27,679 bases of DNA from contig JAPMOS010000328.1 of NCBI GenBank assembly GCA_027972325.1, positions 1 to 27,679 of the forward strand. The letters run 5' to 3'. Of the stretch, positions 9,626 to 18,833 are shown piece by piece (position 1 is the stretch's first letter; every line of letters begins with the position of its first letter). The translations under genes and the position numbers were made by a program. The notes under the pieces were generated by a model. That model had not been told where the DNA came from, made no database searches, and saw only the letters and a list, made by a program, of their open reading frames with translations. This DNA is from Paratrimastix pyriformis. Taxonomy: Eukaryota > Preaxostyla > Paratrimastigidae.

Positions 9626-9862
9626 ATGGATGAAAACAATATTCGTGTCAATGCCGGAGCTGTTCTAACAGTTGGTTCAATCGTGAAAATCGTGAGGAAG
9701 GGTGAGGGATTTTGGATTATCATCACAGAGATCACTGGAAAACGATTGAAGGGAAAAGTGAATAATAAGTTGATACTTAAGCACCGTTTCAATCTGGGTG
9801 ACGTGATAGGGTTCCGCGCAGGTGAAATCACTGAGGTAGCAGTCGATAAAGAAAAAGTTTAG
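9626..9862 (+). CDS. Small beta-barrel-like protein (78 aa), DUF2314-like by eye
   Basis: This 78-residue protein is predicted to be almost all beta. It has a VGSIVKIVRKGEGFWIIITE segment, then ITGKRLKGKVNN and a FNLGDVIGFRAGEITEV ending. The pattern 'G-FW-I-I-TEI-G--L-GKV-N--I----F-LGD-I-F---EI' resembles DUF2314-like and SH3-like small barrels, which bind ligands or proteins. The function is unknown. It is whole in both elements with only about two residue changes, which argues that it is a real gene. It is divergent from the basic protein gene, with 57 bp between the two starts. Confidence 0.7.
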   Translation: MDENNIRVNAGAVLTVGSIVKIVRKGEGFWIIITEITGKRLKGKVNNKLILKHRFNLGDVIGFRAGEITEVAVDKEKV

Positions 9863-9922
9863 TCGACTATTTTATTACTTAGGAAATGGTATTAAACTCG
9901 TGCTCCAAAAGCTCTCTCCTTC

Positions 9923-10288
9923 TTAATCCACTCTAAATAGCATGTTTACAGTCACTACATCAGTTGTTGGCTGTCCTGTTTCATCTAAGATCGAATAGTC
10001 ATATGTCCTCGTAAGAGTCGATGTTGGTGACAATTCGAGCCCTTTGTTATCTGTTCCAACGAAAACTGGTATTGCTGCTTCACTCGTCACATTATTAATG
10101 ATTTGGTCAGTGTATAAGCCCCGGATTACTACAAAATACATACTTCTGGTGACTGAATTGGTGACAAGATGAGTGCCTATAAGAGTTAGGTAATTTGGAT
10201 TTTTGTTCATCCACTGGTTCAAAATGAGTGTTTTCTGCGTTGAATCAAGGTTTATTGAGAGGAACATGATGTGTTTCATACAAATCAT
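9923..10288 (-). CDS. Unrecognised 121-residue protein downstream of the capsid gene
   Basis: This short, mostly beta protein is whole in both elements and differs at only a few residues. The conserved core starts near MFLSINLDSTQKTLIL, so the actual start may be the ATG seven codons into the frame. It contains YLTLIGTHLVTNSV and a strand-rich middle, and ends VVTVNMLFRVD. Its place directly after the capsid gene on the same strand, 92 bp away in A, suggests a virion component such as a cement or small jelly-roll protein. No sequence signature proves this. Confidence 0.65.
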   Translation of the reverse strand: MICMKHIMFLSINLDSTQKTLILNQWMNKNPNYLTLIGTHLVTNSVTRSMYFVVIRGLYTDQIINNVTSEAAIPVFVGTDNKGLELSPTSTLTRTYDYSILDETGQPTTDVVTVNMLFRVD

Positions 10289-10380
10289 GCATAAAAAGTT
10301 TCATCTGTCTCAAAAATTTTTGATGACGATGAGACATATGTTTTCTTACATAACTAACGAGTTATAACGGGTTGAATCAC

Positions 10381-11589
10381 TTAGTTTTTGTGTTCTACAG
10401 TCAAAGTGCCTTGTTTTGTGTTATATCGATACCATGCCCGTCCGTAAGCTAATACATTCAAAGTACAGTTGTGAGGCAATCCTGCTGTGAAAGTCACGAC
10501 TAATTTAGGGTTAGAATACTCTTTTAGCACAATGGTACCATACACATTACCATATGATTCAATATCGTCATCTTTGCTTGGTAGTCCTGAAAAGCGTAGA
10601 GTGTAGATGTTCTTGTCAAATGCCTTCCGGAAATACATCATCTGTTGGAATTCTTGCGATTTAGCACTAATGGCTGTATCTGGATAGTTCTTATTGTCAA
10701 CAGAAAGGTGATATTCCGAGATATAGGCTGTTCCGGTGAATGGTGCTCCTGTCGTGTCATCAGACAGATACATTGACAGATACTCAACTTCATCGAATGG
10801 TAGGTCACATGTTATTGATGTGGCACCTTGTGAAATTAGATACTTGGTTGAATCAACGAATTCATTCTGTACTGTAACCATTCCTGCTTCATCCATACTG
10901 CTTCGTAGAATTGCCTTCTTCTCATCTTCATGCATTGTCATGTAGTTAGCTACGAGTTCAACATCGAGAAAAGTGTTGGTTAATGTAGCTCCAACTGTGG
11001 AAGATGATGCTATTTCTGATATAGGGGCTATTTCTACTTCAAAATATGGATTTGCTTGTAAGATGTCGAGCCGTAGAGGGTTAAAGTCAATGAATGGATT
11101 TGGTATGTAAATCAGTCCTTCCTGTTGTTGCGATGGATCAATGTCTGTGCCCGTTGCTCCAATACGTGCGTTCTGCATCATCAGTGATTTGCGTTCCTGT
11201 ATGGCACGTTGGTAATATTGATATATACCTGCACTGTCCAACTTGTATATTTCACGTCCTTGGTGCTTAAACTTAAGGGATTTGATGAGCTTCATCATGT
11301 ATCCACCTACGTAAGTCACCGTGCCGGCTGATGCTGTAGTAGCTCCGAGTCTGATGTGAAGGTGTATATCATTTCCTGAGAGTAGTCCGCTGTATTTATT
11401 AATGTCAAACTGTGCGACACTTCCAAATGATATTTGCCGGTTAGGCTTGATTACTACCGGATCTGTTACAATCTTAGGCTTGCGTATCTTAGTGGTTTTG
11501 TCATCTGTAAACTCATTGATTTTGATTGCATTCCTTTCGAGGTCTGAGTTCTGCGTAGTGTGTGATTTTAGAATAATAGCCGTTGCCAT
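10381..11589 (-). CDS. Probable major capsid protein (double jelly-roll type), element A copy
   Basis: This 402-residue, beta-rich protein lies next to the packaging ATPase, the usual pairing in Polintons and related viruses. It has no membrane segment. Notable blocks are NRQISFGSVAQFDINKY near residue 50, MKLIKSLKFKHQGREIYKL near 99-117, a PNPFIDFNPLRLDIL loop and a C-terminal NCTLNVLAYGRAWYRYNT, consistent with a second jelly roll ending in a buried strand. The length is in the range of small double-jelly-roll capsid proteins. The frame looks whole and differs from the B copy at only about three residues. The capsid assignment rests on size, composition and context, not on a diagnostic motif; a fold prediction would settle it. 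Confidence 0.7.
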   Translation of the reverse strand: MATAIILKSHTTQNSDLERNAIKINEFTDDKTTKIRKPKIVTDPVVIKPNRQISFGSVAQFDINKYSGLLSGNDIHLHIRLGATTASAGTVTYVGGYMMKLIKSLKFKHQGREIYKLDSAGIYQYYQRAIQERKSLMMQNARIGATGTDIDPSQQQEGLIYIPNPFIDFNPLRLDILQANPYFEVEIAPISEIASSSTVGATLTNTFLDVELVANYMTMHEDEKKAILRSSMDEAGMVTVQNEFVDSTKYLISQGATSITCDLPFDEVEYLSMYLSDDTTGAPFTGTAYISEYHLSVDNKNYPDTAISAKSQEFQQMMYFRKAFDKNIYTLRFSGLPSKDDDIESYGNVYGTIVLKEYSNPKLVVTFTAGLPHNCTLNVLAYGRAWYRYNTKQGTLTVEHKN

Positions 11590-11593
11590 AGTG

Positions 11594-11608
11594 TGATAAT
11601 CAATATCA
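11594..11608 (-). promoter_or_regulatory. Short inverted repeat upstream of capsid start
   Basis: TGATA and TATCA form a 5-bp inverted repeat a few bases upstream of the capsid ATG. It is kept in element B (about 21731-21746), followed further upstream by a T-rich run. It fits the tendency for A/T palindromes to sit immediately before starts in this element. The evidence is weak. Confidence 0.25.
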
Positions 11609-11646
11609 TACTAAGATAAAAAAATAGCCAAATATAAAAATCTTGC

Positions 11647-12699
11647 CTATTTGCTGCTCAACGATTGTTCTTCTACCATTTTTACCTTGGTTCTGTAGCC
11701 TTCTCTCATCTCCCAATAGGCATTGTAAAGGTTAAGGTAATTGTCATGTAACAAAGGCTTGATCACCAAAATGTTGTGGTCTGCTGTCACTTTCTCGAAT
11801 AGTTCTAAGAAATCTGCCTTCTTCATACACGACATATAATCATGATAAATCATGTCTTTCACTGAGTCATTCTTGGTGTAATGGACAAAACAGTAATTGG
11901 TGTTCTGCCTTGTTCTTGGTGAAATACCTGTTGGAATTTGTGTTGTAAGAATGACTGAGATGTTGTATCTTCTGTGATTGCAAAACAGACTGCCTAAAAT
12001 ATTACTCTGATGTAACTTGTTGTTGCCATCTAAGATATCGTCAAATATCAATAAGACTGACTTCTTACCTTTTGTCTTCTCTTGGAACTTGATGAGCTTC
12101 TCAATGAATAATGGTGTCTCCTCATCGTCAAAGCCTCCAAAGCATCTATCATCTGGAATGTTCCCTAACTCTTTCTGATATCTATCTTTATTGTCTTGTG
12201 CAACTGTAAATAGATATATCTTGTCAATCTCACTTCGTATCTGCTTTATAATGGACAGAACTGATGTCGTTTTGCCACTCTCTTTCATACCATAATGTAG
12301 TGAAATGAATGGTTCTTTCTTATTTTTGAACCTGTCCACTATCTCTAATGAACTGAACTTAGGCATTTTGACATTACCTACCTTGACAATGCTTGCATCA
12401 TCTTCTTTTACTTCAGGTGGTATGAAAACAACTTGCTTCTGCTCAATTTGCTCATTTTCTTCAACTTTCTGCTCTTCTACTTCCACCTTCTTCAATTTCT
12501 TCTCTTTCTTCTCCTTCATAACCTTCTCCTTCTTCTCTTTCTTCTCTTTTGGAGGAGCACATTTATGCTTCTTAAGCCACTTCTCACTCTTATATTCTTT
12601 TCCACACTCAGGACACTTATAAACTGTAATGTCCATATCCTTATGGACATTCGAATGAATGGTTTCACCATTCTTTGCCTTGACTGATTCAGACGACAT
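11647..12699 (-). CDS. FtsK/A32-type packaging ATPase with N-terminal zinc finger, element A copy
   Basis: This 350-residue protein would drive genome packaging into the capsid. Residues 29-47 form a C2HC zinc finger (C29, C32, H45, C47; CPECGKEYKSEKWLKKHKC). A Lys/Glu-rich linker spans about 50-90. The ATPase domain has Walker A GMKESGKT at 137-144 and Walker B VLLIFDD ending at 221, then a VILTTQIPTG segment near 255-265 typical of the A32-like sensor region. The gene looks whole and is 99% identical at protein level to the B copy. It lies just upstream of the capsid gene on the same strand and is divergent from the acidic protein gene. A double-hairpin element encodes about residues 10-25. 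Confidence 0.9.
   Translation of the reverse strand: MSSESVKAKNGETIHSNVHKDMDITVYKCPECGKEYKSEKWLKKHKCAPPKEKKEKKEKVMKEKKEKKLKKVEVEEQKVEENEQIEQKQVVFIPPEVKEDDASIVKVGNVKMPKFSSLEIVDRFKNKKEPFISLHYGMKESGKTTSVLSIIKQIRSEIDKIYLFTVAQDNKDRYQKELGNIPDDRCFGGFDDEETPLFIEKLIKFQEKTKGKKSVLLIFDDILDGNNKLHQSNILGSLFCNHRRYNISVILTTQIPTGISPRTRQNTNYCFVHYTKNDSVKDMIYHDYMSCMKKADFLELFEKVTADHNILVIKPLLHDNYLNLYNAYWEMREGYRTKVKMVEEQSLSSK
12628..12672 (-). repeat. Double-hairpin element, locus 3, copy A (inside the ATPase gene)
   Basis: AATGGT (12658-12663) pairs with ACCATT (12667-12672) across a 3-nt loop. The palindrome CATTCGAATG is at 12648-12657. AATGTCCATA (12628-12637) pairs with TATGGACATT (12642-12651) across a 4-nt loop, a perfect 10-bp stem. 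In the gene's frame it reads as NGETIHSNVHKDMDI, just before the zinc finger. Confidence 0.85.
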
Positions 12700-12749
12700 T
12701 TTGAATTGTAACTATAATCTGTTTAGAAAAAATATTTTGTGTGTGAACT

Positions 12750-12767
12750 ATATTAGTTAACTAATAT
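12750..12767 (+). promoter_or_regulatory. 18-bp perfect palindrome in the ATPase/acidic-protein divergent promoter (A)
   Basis: ATATTAGTTAACTAATAT is a perfect palindrome that overlaps the first two bases of the ATG at 12766. It is conserved exactly in element B at 20571-20588. Its place between two divergent genes suggests a shared promoter or operator-like site. Confidence 0.5.
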
Positions 12768-13749
12768 GTCTGACAGTGGATCTGAAATTGATGACGATTT
12801 GCAGTCTTTTGTCTCTTCCTCGAGTGAAATATCTATACCTTATGGAGATGAGGAAAATAGTGAAGATTCTAATGATGATGATGCCTCAGATGAATCCAAT
12901 ACTGATACTGATGAGTCTGATGATGACTCAAATGAAGAGCCTCAAGAAGAGTCTAAGGAAAAATCGTCGGATGAACTGATTGATAACATGGACTTCCTTC
13001 TTCGTAAAGACCAACTACACAATGAAATACCTGATGGTAAAATTGTGTTTAAGACAAAAGAACAGGTGGAAACAGAGCAAGAACTTATGCAACAGGCTAT
13101 AAAAGAATTAGAGCAACAACAGGAACAAGCTAAACAGGCACTTAAGGCTCGTACAAGAGCACCTCGTGCAATTCATTTACCAAAGGCTCCAAAGAAACCT
13201 AAAATGACTCTCAAACGTGAAAACGACATCAATGAGCTGCTCGTGCTGACTAACCAACTCGGTATGGACCAAGAAAAATATAATGTGGCATTCTTCGCTG
13301 AAATGTCTGATGATGAATTGATGCAATTCAAAATTGACCTCTTTAAGGTTGTCGATGCTAAAATGGATGAATCCTTTCACAGTAGCAAACATGTGACTGA
13401 GATGCTGCTGAAGACTGCAGATATCACTGAAAAGATAATGCCTAAATACCTTCATGGTTATCGCGATTCATTGGAATGTTCTCAAGAGGAGATTCAAAAA
13501 TGCCTCGATGAAATGATTAAGAATGGTGATATGGAAGGCTTATTAAAGTCTAAGATGATGCAACCTAAGTATCAATTGATGATGATTCTCGGTGGAAACT
13601 TACTCGGACAAGTCAGTTCTAATATGAAAGCCGCTAAGTCTGTTGTCGTTAAAGCAAAAGAAACCCTCGACACAGTCCAAAAAAACTCACCCGTGTCGCA
13701 AACTGTATTACCACGTTCGGCTACATCGGAATCGGATGTCTTCTTCTAA
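12766..13749 (+). CDS. Acidic, coiled-coil virion-block protein (327 aa), unrecognised
   Basis: The first 75 residues are very acidic and Ser-rich (blocks of SEIDDD, DSNDDDASDESNTDTDESDD). A Gln/Glu coiled coil follows (about 105-130: TEQELMQQAIKELEQQQEQA), then a basic Pro/Lys linker (APRAIHLPKAPKKPKMTLKR). The C-terminal 180 residues are helical, with a KSKMMQPKYQLMMILGGNLL segment and a Ser/Thr-rich end. There is no membrane segment. The charge layout (acidic head, basic linker) suits a scaffold or DNA-packing adaptor, but no family is recognised. The gene is whole here and broken in B. It is followed after 12 bp by the multi-pass membrane protein gene. Confidence 0.75.
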   Translation: MSDSGSEIDDDLQSFVSSSSEISIPYGDEENSEDSNDDDASDESNTDTDESDDDSNEEPQEESKEKSSDELIDNMDFLLRKDQLHNEIPDGKIVFKTKEQVETEQELMQQAIKELEQQQEQAKQALKARTRAPRAIHLPKAPKKPKMTLKRENDINELLVLTNQLGMDQEKYNVAFFAEMSDDELMQFKIDLFKVVDAKMDESFHSSKHVTEMLLKTADITEKIMPKYLHGYRDSLECSQEEIQKCLDEMIKNGDMEGLLKSKMMQPKYQLMMILGGNLLGQVSSNMKAAKSVVVKAKETLDTVQKNSPVSQTVLPRSATSESDVFF

Positions 13750-13761
13750 TCACCACAAAGT

Positions 13762-14226
13762 ATGTCTTCTTCTCCTAATTCTTATTTGTCCTTAATTTTT
13801 TTATCCATGAATAGTATTGAATCATTCATGGCTACATCAGAAGGTAAATCTGCAATCGACCTTAAAGACATCACAATCAAATCAATCAGTGGTGTCTCAT
13901 TGTATTGGCTTATCACTAAAACTCTGTCACTGAGGAGTGATTATGCTGAATATTTATATGTTGGACTGGCTGGAGCTGGTGGGCTTACTATTGTAGCGCC
14001 TATTCTACAAAACCTCATCGATGGTAAAGACATTACGGCGGGACTCTCCTTCGATTCAACAATGCTCAAAAATGCTCTTGTCGATGGAGGAATATCAGCT
14101 GCAATATATCTTGTGCTGCACCTAACCTTTGGCGCAAAACTTGAAACTGGACTTCTGAATCGTTATGTCGGTGTTATTTGCTCTGTTATTGGTGGTGACA
14201 TGATTCGCCCTTACATCCCTCTCTAA
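13762..14226 (+). CDS. Small multi-pass membrane protein (154 aa)
   Basis: A polar, Ser-rich start is followed by about four hydrophobic segments: ISGVSLYWLITKTLSL, YLYVGLAGAGGLTIVAPIL, DGGISAAIYLVLHLTFGA and YVGVICSVIGGDMIRPYI. The Gly/Ala-rich packing in the second and third suggests close helix contacts. It is whole in both elements and differs mainly at the C-terminus. It would sit in a virion or host membrane; the exact role is not recognised. A later ATG (MNSIESF, or MATSEG) is a possible alternative start. It lies between the acidic protein and fibre genes on the same strand. Confidence 0.75.
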   Translation: MSSSPNSYLSLIFLSMNSIESFMATSEGKSAIDLKDITIKSISGVSLYWLITKTLSLRSDYAEYLYVGLAGAGGLTIVAPILQNLIDGKDITAGLSFDSTMLKNALVDGGISAAIYLVLHLTFGAKLETGLLNRYVGVICSVIGGDMIRPYIPL

Positions 14227-14296
14227 ACTATAAACTTATCGTCAATTGACCTTAATCATTTCATGCATTTTGTATTTTTCTATTGCGGTTATATAG

Positions 14297-17268
14297 ATGG
14301 AACCGCAAAGAAAGTCATCTTTACTGACAGAATCTCTCTCGCTAACACTTTTGGTTACGATAGAGTAGCTGTCGAAACTCAGAATGAAAATCCTCTTGAA
14401 CTTAGATGTGATGCTGCTCTGAAAAAAAATGTGACTATTGATGGAGAAACTGTGTTAGGAAACAATCTGACAATCAATGGCGGCACTCATACAGTCAATG
14501 GTGAAACTACATTTAATGGACTCGTCAAATTCAATAGTGATGTCATTTTGCCTTCTGCACCTATTCCTGACATGTCAATTGGACAACTGTCTAATGTGGA
14601 TGTGTCAACTGGACTTGTCGATAAACAAACACTACTTTATGACGCTTCCACACAATGCTGGAAGAATTCAACTGCAAATGAATCAACCACTGCTAAATAC
14701 AATACCATCACAGAAATGTCTGCCGGTAATGGCACTTCAGTTAATAATGTTCTTCTGGCTTCTGGAAAAATCACCGCAACTAATGCACAAATCACCTCTT
14801 TTACCACCGCTGGATTGGTTCATTGTGACGCCTCTGGAAATATGTCATCATCAACTTTGATAAATTCTGATATTACTGATGGCACAATTAATGATTCTAA
14901 ACTTAACACTATTAGCACCGCTGGAAAAATAGCTAACTCTGCTACAACTGCTACTGATGCAAGTTCTGCCTCCACTATTGTTCTTAGAAATGCAAGTGGT
15001 GACACTAAAGTAAACAATCTCTCTGCAAACACTGTATTAGCAAACTCTGTCAAATCAGTGACTTCTGGAAACTTAGACATTCAATCAAATGGTAATGTAA
15101 ACATTGATATTGATAATGACAATAATGAAACGGGCAAAAACTTCACTGTAACTACAAACAATGGCGCCTCTACATTGTTCCAAGTGAATGATGCTGGAAA
15201 AATTATCATTCCTACAATGGCTTCTGCTAATATAGTTCATTCCACTGCAACTGGTGAATTGGCTGTATCTAAAATCATATCGACTGATATCGTTGATGGA
15301 GCTGTGACTGATGCAAAAATAGCCTCTTTATCTATTCCTAATGCGCCTTCAACAATTGTGCAACGTGATGCTAATAGCAAAATATACTGTGCTACTGTGG
15401 TAGCTGATAAAGTGGCTCCTACTGGTGCAACATTGAGTGTTCCTGCTGCTATCTCATGCAATTCTATCACTTCTGGTGCTGTTCTATGCACTGGAACTCT
15501 AAAGACTACAATAACAGATGCTCCAATCCTCGGAACTGACTCATCTGGATATGTTGTAACTGGTGCTTTTCCACTCGCTGTAACGGCTAATTCAATAACA
15601 ACTACTGGTGGCAACTTAATCATAAACAATCCAATAGCTGTTGACAACATAATTCCTCTTAATACTTCTCTCAAAATAGGTAACTTCACAGTAAATTCCA
15701 CTGACACCACATTCGAAAATGCTGATAACACTACCTTCACTATTAAGTCAAAAGGCAACATCAAATACAATAGTGATTACAATGCTAATGACACTTCTCC
15801 AAATCATACATTCACTATTGGCGCAACTGACATGCTTTCTATATATTCCAATAAAGTTAAGACTGCATTTCCATTTGAATGTCCATTTATTGGCTCAAAC
15901 ACTGGCTCTCTCAAAATATCAATGTATCCTTATGGTAACACAAACTGGGGCATTTATCAAGCAAGCTCTGGTGCAAATGCTGACTTCTCTGGTACTGGTT
16001 CTGCATGCGCCGGCTTTGATATGAACAATGCAATTCGATTCCGTGTCTATGACAGTTCTTCAACTGGAATAATCTTCGAAAACTCAAACAATGTATGCAA
16101 CTTCTCTGCAAATGCTAACACTGGTACTTTCTGGACTCGTGGACTGCTGACGGCTGGTGGAAATTTGGCAAGCCCTAAAATCAGTTCACCTGCTTCTTCC
16201 GCAAATCTCGGGCTTAGAATTGGTTTCAATGGAACTGTTGATAACGCCTGGGGCGCTTACATGTCTGCAACCACTTCATTTGACAATTCAACTGCATGCG
16301 TTGGAAATGATTTCTCTGGTCAAGCACTTCGACTTCGTGCATATAACAATGCTAACTGCGGTATGATATTCGAAAATAGTGACAATGTCATGAACCTCTC
16401 ATGCAATGCAAACAGTGGTAATCTTTGGCTACGTGGCATGGCAACACTGAATGGTGGCTTAAAACTACCTAACAACACCTCCGGATATCTATATAGTGAT
16501 GCAAATGGTAATATCACCGCAACTACTGTAACTTCCACTTCTGCTCAGTCTCTCGCTGCTAATAGTGGCTCTTCCACTAATATCTCATCGAATAATAATC
16601 TTATTAACATTTCTGGTGATACTACAAGTTCATACTTTAATGCAAATAACGCTAACTTTGGAGTTGTTTTTAATGTTGGAGGGGCTAATGTGATTAACTT
16701 TGGTAAGACTCGTGTGACTTCACCTGTCATATTAGCTACTGTTCAATCAACTGGTGATTCTCTGCAAATGTACATCGATACTACTGGAAAAATACATGTT
16801 CCTACATCCTCAATTCGATACAAGGAAAACGTAATGGATATGGCTGATACGTCATATTTATATAAGTTACGCCCTGTCAATTTCAATTATAAAACTGATG
16901 ATAAAAAGGTCAAATGTTATGGTCTAATAGCTGAAGAATGTGTTGACGTATGTCCTGATTTAGTATATTACAAAGATGGCGCTGTTGAAGGTATTCGACA
17001 GGATCGTCTGCCTTTCATGATGCTTAATGAGATGAAAAAACTAAAGGCACACTGTGATTCACTCACTGATGAAAACATGACATTAAAAGCTCAAATAGAG
17101 ACATTGAAAACTGCTGTAGCGGAAATCAGACAGATGATTTCTGTTACGTTCGAAACTACTCAACCTTCTTCAATTGATAATGGTAAAATGGCATTCTATC
17201 TCGCTGATGACTCAACACTGAAGGCTACATGGAAGATAAACAATGTACGACAAGCTACCAATATTTAA
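14297..17268 (+). CDS. Tail-fibre/spike protein with C-terminal S74 intramolecular chaperone-peptidase, element A copy
   Basis: This protein is close to 1000 residues, Ser/Thr/Asn-rich and beta-repetitive, and would form a trimeric fibre. The N-terminal part has a TVNGETTFNG-type beta-helix repeat. The middle repeats the phage-fibre-like patterns DITDGTINDSKL and DIVDGAVTDAKI. Two related modules of about 120 residues (around 15900-16140 and 16210-16440), each with GMIFENSDN- or GIIFENSNN-like motifs, point to internal duplication. The C-terminus is a peptidase S74 domain: SSIRYKENV (proposed self-cleavage Ser with a downstream Lys), then LRPVNFNY, GLIAEECVD and a terminal coiled coil. The start is placed by the MEPQ opening conserved in B. 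The copy is nearly whole, with about one break. Confidence 0.8.
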
Positions 17269-17274
17269 GCAAAA

Positions 17275-17938
17275 AGAGACTTTGAATTGTCTGCTTTCTT
17301 CTTCCCTTCTTTCACTATAAGTAGCTGTTTGCATGAGGCTGAGATTCCATAATGCTGCTTATCATCAACCCATACTTTAAGTTGGACTATCATTTTAACT
17401 GTGCTCCCTGGATTGACGGCTTTCCGTAAATCCTCGTTTGTTTGTATTGTTGTGTCCTGTTTTACCTCACCATCTTCATCTTTTCGGAAGACACTCGGAT
17501 ACAGTGTGTCTGCATATCCAACTGCTACTTTATAGTAGCTCGGAAACTTGTCATTATCACTCGTCTTGGCAAATGATTTGTATTGAAATTCATCTGGTTT
17601 GCCTTCTTCAAAGTACCATTCACAATGCTTTCCACATTGTTTTGACAGTACTTCTCGAGCTTGTCTATCATCTTCTTAAAGTCATCGCCTACATTCTCAA
17701 CTGGTAACCTGATGGTTTTAGTGTTCTCGTAAAAGTTCACTCCATAAGGTCCTAAGTCGATTTGTGGCGTCTGAACTAAGAGGTTACAACCATTATGTTC
17801 AATGTGACACATCTTCATTGTCTTCTCTTGCTTCCTGGACGATTCAGATAAGGCTTCAATTGACAGCTTCTTAACTGTGAAATCGTTCGGAATGATCACA
17901 ACTGGCATATCAGACTCAACAGATTGCTTGCTTGACAT
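17275..17938 (-). pseudogene. Unrecognised gene at the right end of element A (broken)
   Basis: The frame starts MSSKQSVESDMPVVIIPNDF and includes CHIEHNGCNLLVQTPQIDLG, then a PVENVGDDFKKMIDKLEKYC helix. The 'LLVQTP-I-LGPYGV' pattern reminds me of small proteins of large DNA viruses that I cannot name with confidence, possibly DNA-binding. There is about one break. It is convergent with the fibre gene, only a few bases away, and has no counterpart in B because B's homology stops inside the fibre gene. Upstream, TTATTAT (17945-17951) and ATAATAA (17965-17971) form a short inverted repeat around a TATAG core. Confidence 0.5.
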
Positions 17939-17989
17939 TAGTGGTTATTATATACTAACTATAGATAATAATTTTTCTTAAAATACCTT

Positions 17990-18053
17990 TACTGATTTGG
18001 TGATTATAATGAGTGCGCATTCTGATGAGATATTCCTCATTATATCATCAGTA
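17990..18053 (+). repeat. Imperfect hairpin in the spacer
   Basis: TACTGAT...TATAATGAG (17990-18013) pairs with CTCATTATA...ATCAGTA (18036-18053), with a few unpaired bases in the left arm and about a 22-nt loop that itself contains GATGAG/CTCAT echoes. Its role is unknown; it could be part of an element end. Confidence 0.5.
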
Positions 18054-18505
18054 GCTCATTGAATTATCATCTTAAAACACTCAGAGCTCAAATGATGAAA
18101 CGCTGTTTTTATCTCTTTGAAATAGAAGGTAAATCTGATTGATTTCTCTTTCAATTCATGTCAAAGCTGAGTAAATTTTCGCTTTAAAGGGCTCGGTGCT
18201 GAAATCAAATTTCATATTGTTTTATCATTTTGTCATAGTTTTCCATTTTCATAGAATCAATTATTTGAGCTGATTCAATCAAAAGAATGCATCATTTACT
18301 TAAGATTGATGCATTATTTAATGATCACTTTTGAAAAGCACTTTTGTCACAATTTTATTTTGAATGAAGAGATAAGCTGTTTCTGATTGAATTCTCTTTC
18401 GTTTGATGCTTAAGATGATTGAATTGTTTGATTTGACAAAAATGGCAAAATAATTTCTGGGACAAAAATGGAAAAAAATTGAAAATGCATGGAGAATTCG
18501 CTTTT

Positions 18506-18771
18506 GCCTCTAATTTCGTTTGTAGCTCGAATGAATTGATGCTTAAATCAGTCAAAGCTGATTAAAATAAAATGCTCGTTTTACTTAAAAACATTGAGAA
18601 AAAGATTTTGCTCTGAAGAAATCGATTTTTGCCTCAAATAACGTTTGTAGCTCGAGAAAATTAATGCTTAAATCATTCAAAGCTGATAAAATAAAATGCT
18701 CCTTTTCGATAAAAAATAATGAGAAAAAAAGATTTTGTTCTGAAGAAATCGATTTTTGCCTCAAATAACAA
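18506..18771 (+). repeat. ~125-bp tandem direct repeats (two units plus a partial third)
   Basis: Units begin with GCCTC at about 18506, 18631 and 18758. Each contains GTTTGTAGCTCGA, ATGCTTAAATCA, TCAAAGCTGAT and TAAAATGCTC, then a GATTTTG...TGAAGAAATCGATTTTT stretch. The third unit is cut short near the junction with B. Looser echoes of the same words occur upstream to about 18120. Confidence 0.75.
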
Positions 18772-18833
18772 CGCAAGCGTGAAAAATTGTGTGTGAAAAT
18801 CGCTTGTCTCAGAACTCTCCTTTTATAACTACT

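Larger units (their letters stand above)
6451..14520 (+). repeat. Left arm of an ~8-9 kb inverted repeat (matches 18834-27679)
   Basis: Sequence 6451-14520 read forward matches 18834-27679 read in reverse complement, with the same genes in the same order. The match ends sharply at 14520 on this side, within the fibre gene, and continues to the window edge on the other. Length differences come mainly from two intergenic segments present only in the right arm and from the acidic repeat tract. The 4.3 kb between the arms holds most of the A fibre gene, one more gene and AT-rich DNA. Confidence 0.9.
1..17950 (+). mobile_element. Polinton/Maverick-type element A (fossil, broken, left end outside window)
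   Basis: This stretch carries the hallmark Polinton set: a protein-primed family B DNA polymerase, an FtsK/A32-type packaging ATPase and a probable double-jelly-roll capsid protein, together with virion-type membrane and fibre genes. The left end lies outside the window. The right end is not marked by a repeat I can recognise and is placed after the last gene, so it is approximate. No integrase or cysteine protease gene is visible. The element is broken, with roughly a dozen breaks spread over several genes, while the capsid, ATPase, nuclease, zinc-ribbon and several small genes look whole. Against element B it is only a few percent diverged by eye, so it is probably a young insertion. Confidence 0.85.
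17939..18833 (+). other. AT-rich non-coding spacer between elements A and B
   Basis: There is no credible gene in these 895 bp; short frames here are interrupted and low in complexity. It holds a promoter-like inverted repeat at 17945-17971, an imperfect hairpin at 17990-18053 and tandem repeats at 18506-18771. It could be the terminal region of A, the flank of B, or host DNA. No terminal inverted repeat or target duplication is clear enough to decide. Confidence 0.6.

Noticed and set aside
12305-12687. Phe/Leu-rich frames opposite the ATPase N-terminus (also at 20651-21033)
   Set aside because: They are mirror frames of the Lys/Glu linker. They recur in both copies only because the ATPase gene does.
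18506-18771. Possible CRISPR-like array
   Set aside because: There are only two and a partial units of about 125 bp with no short repeat/spacer alternation; these are tandem repeats.
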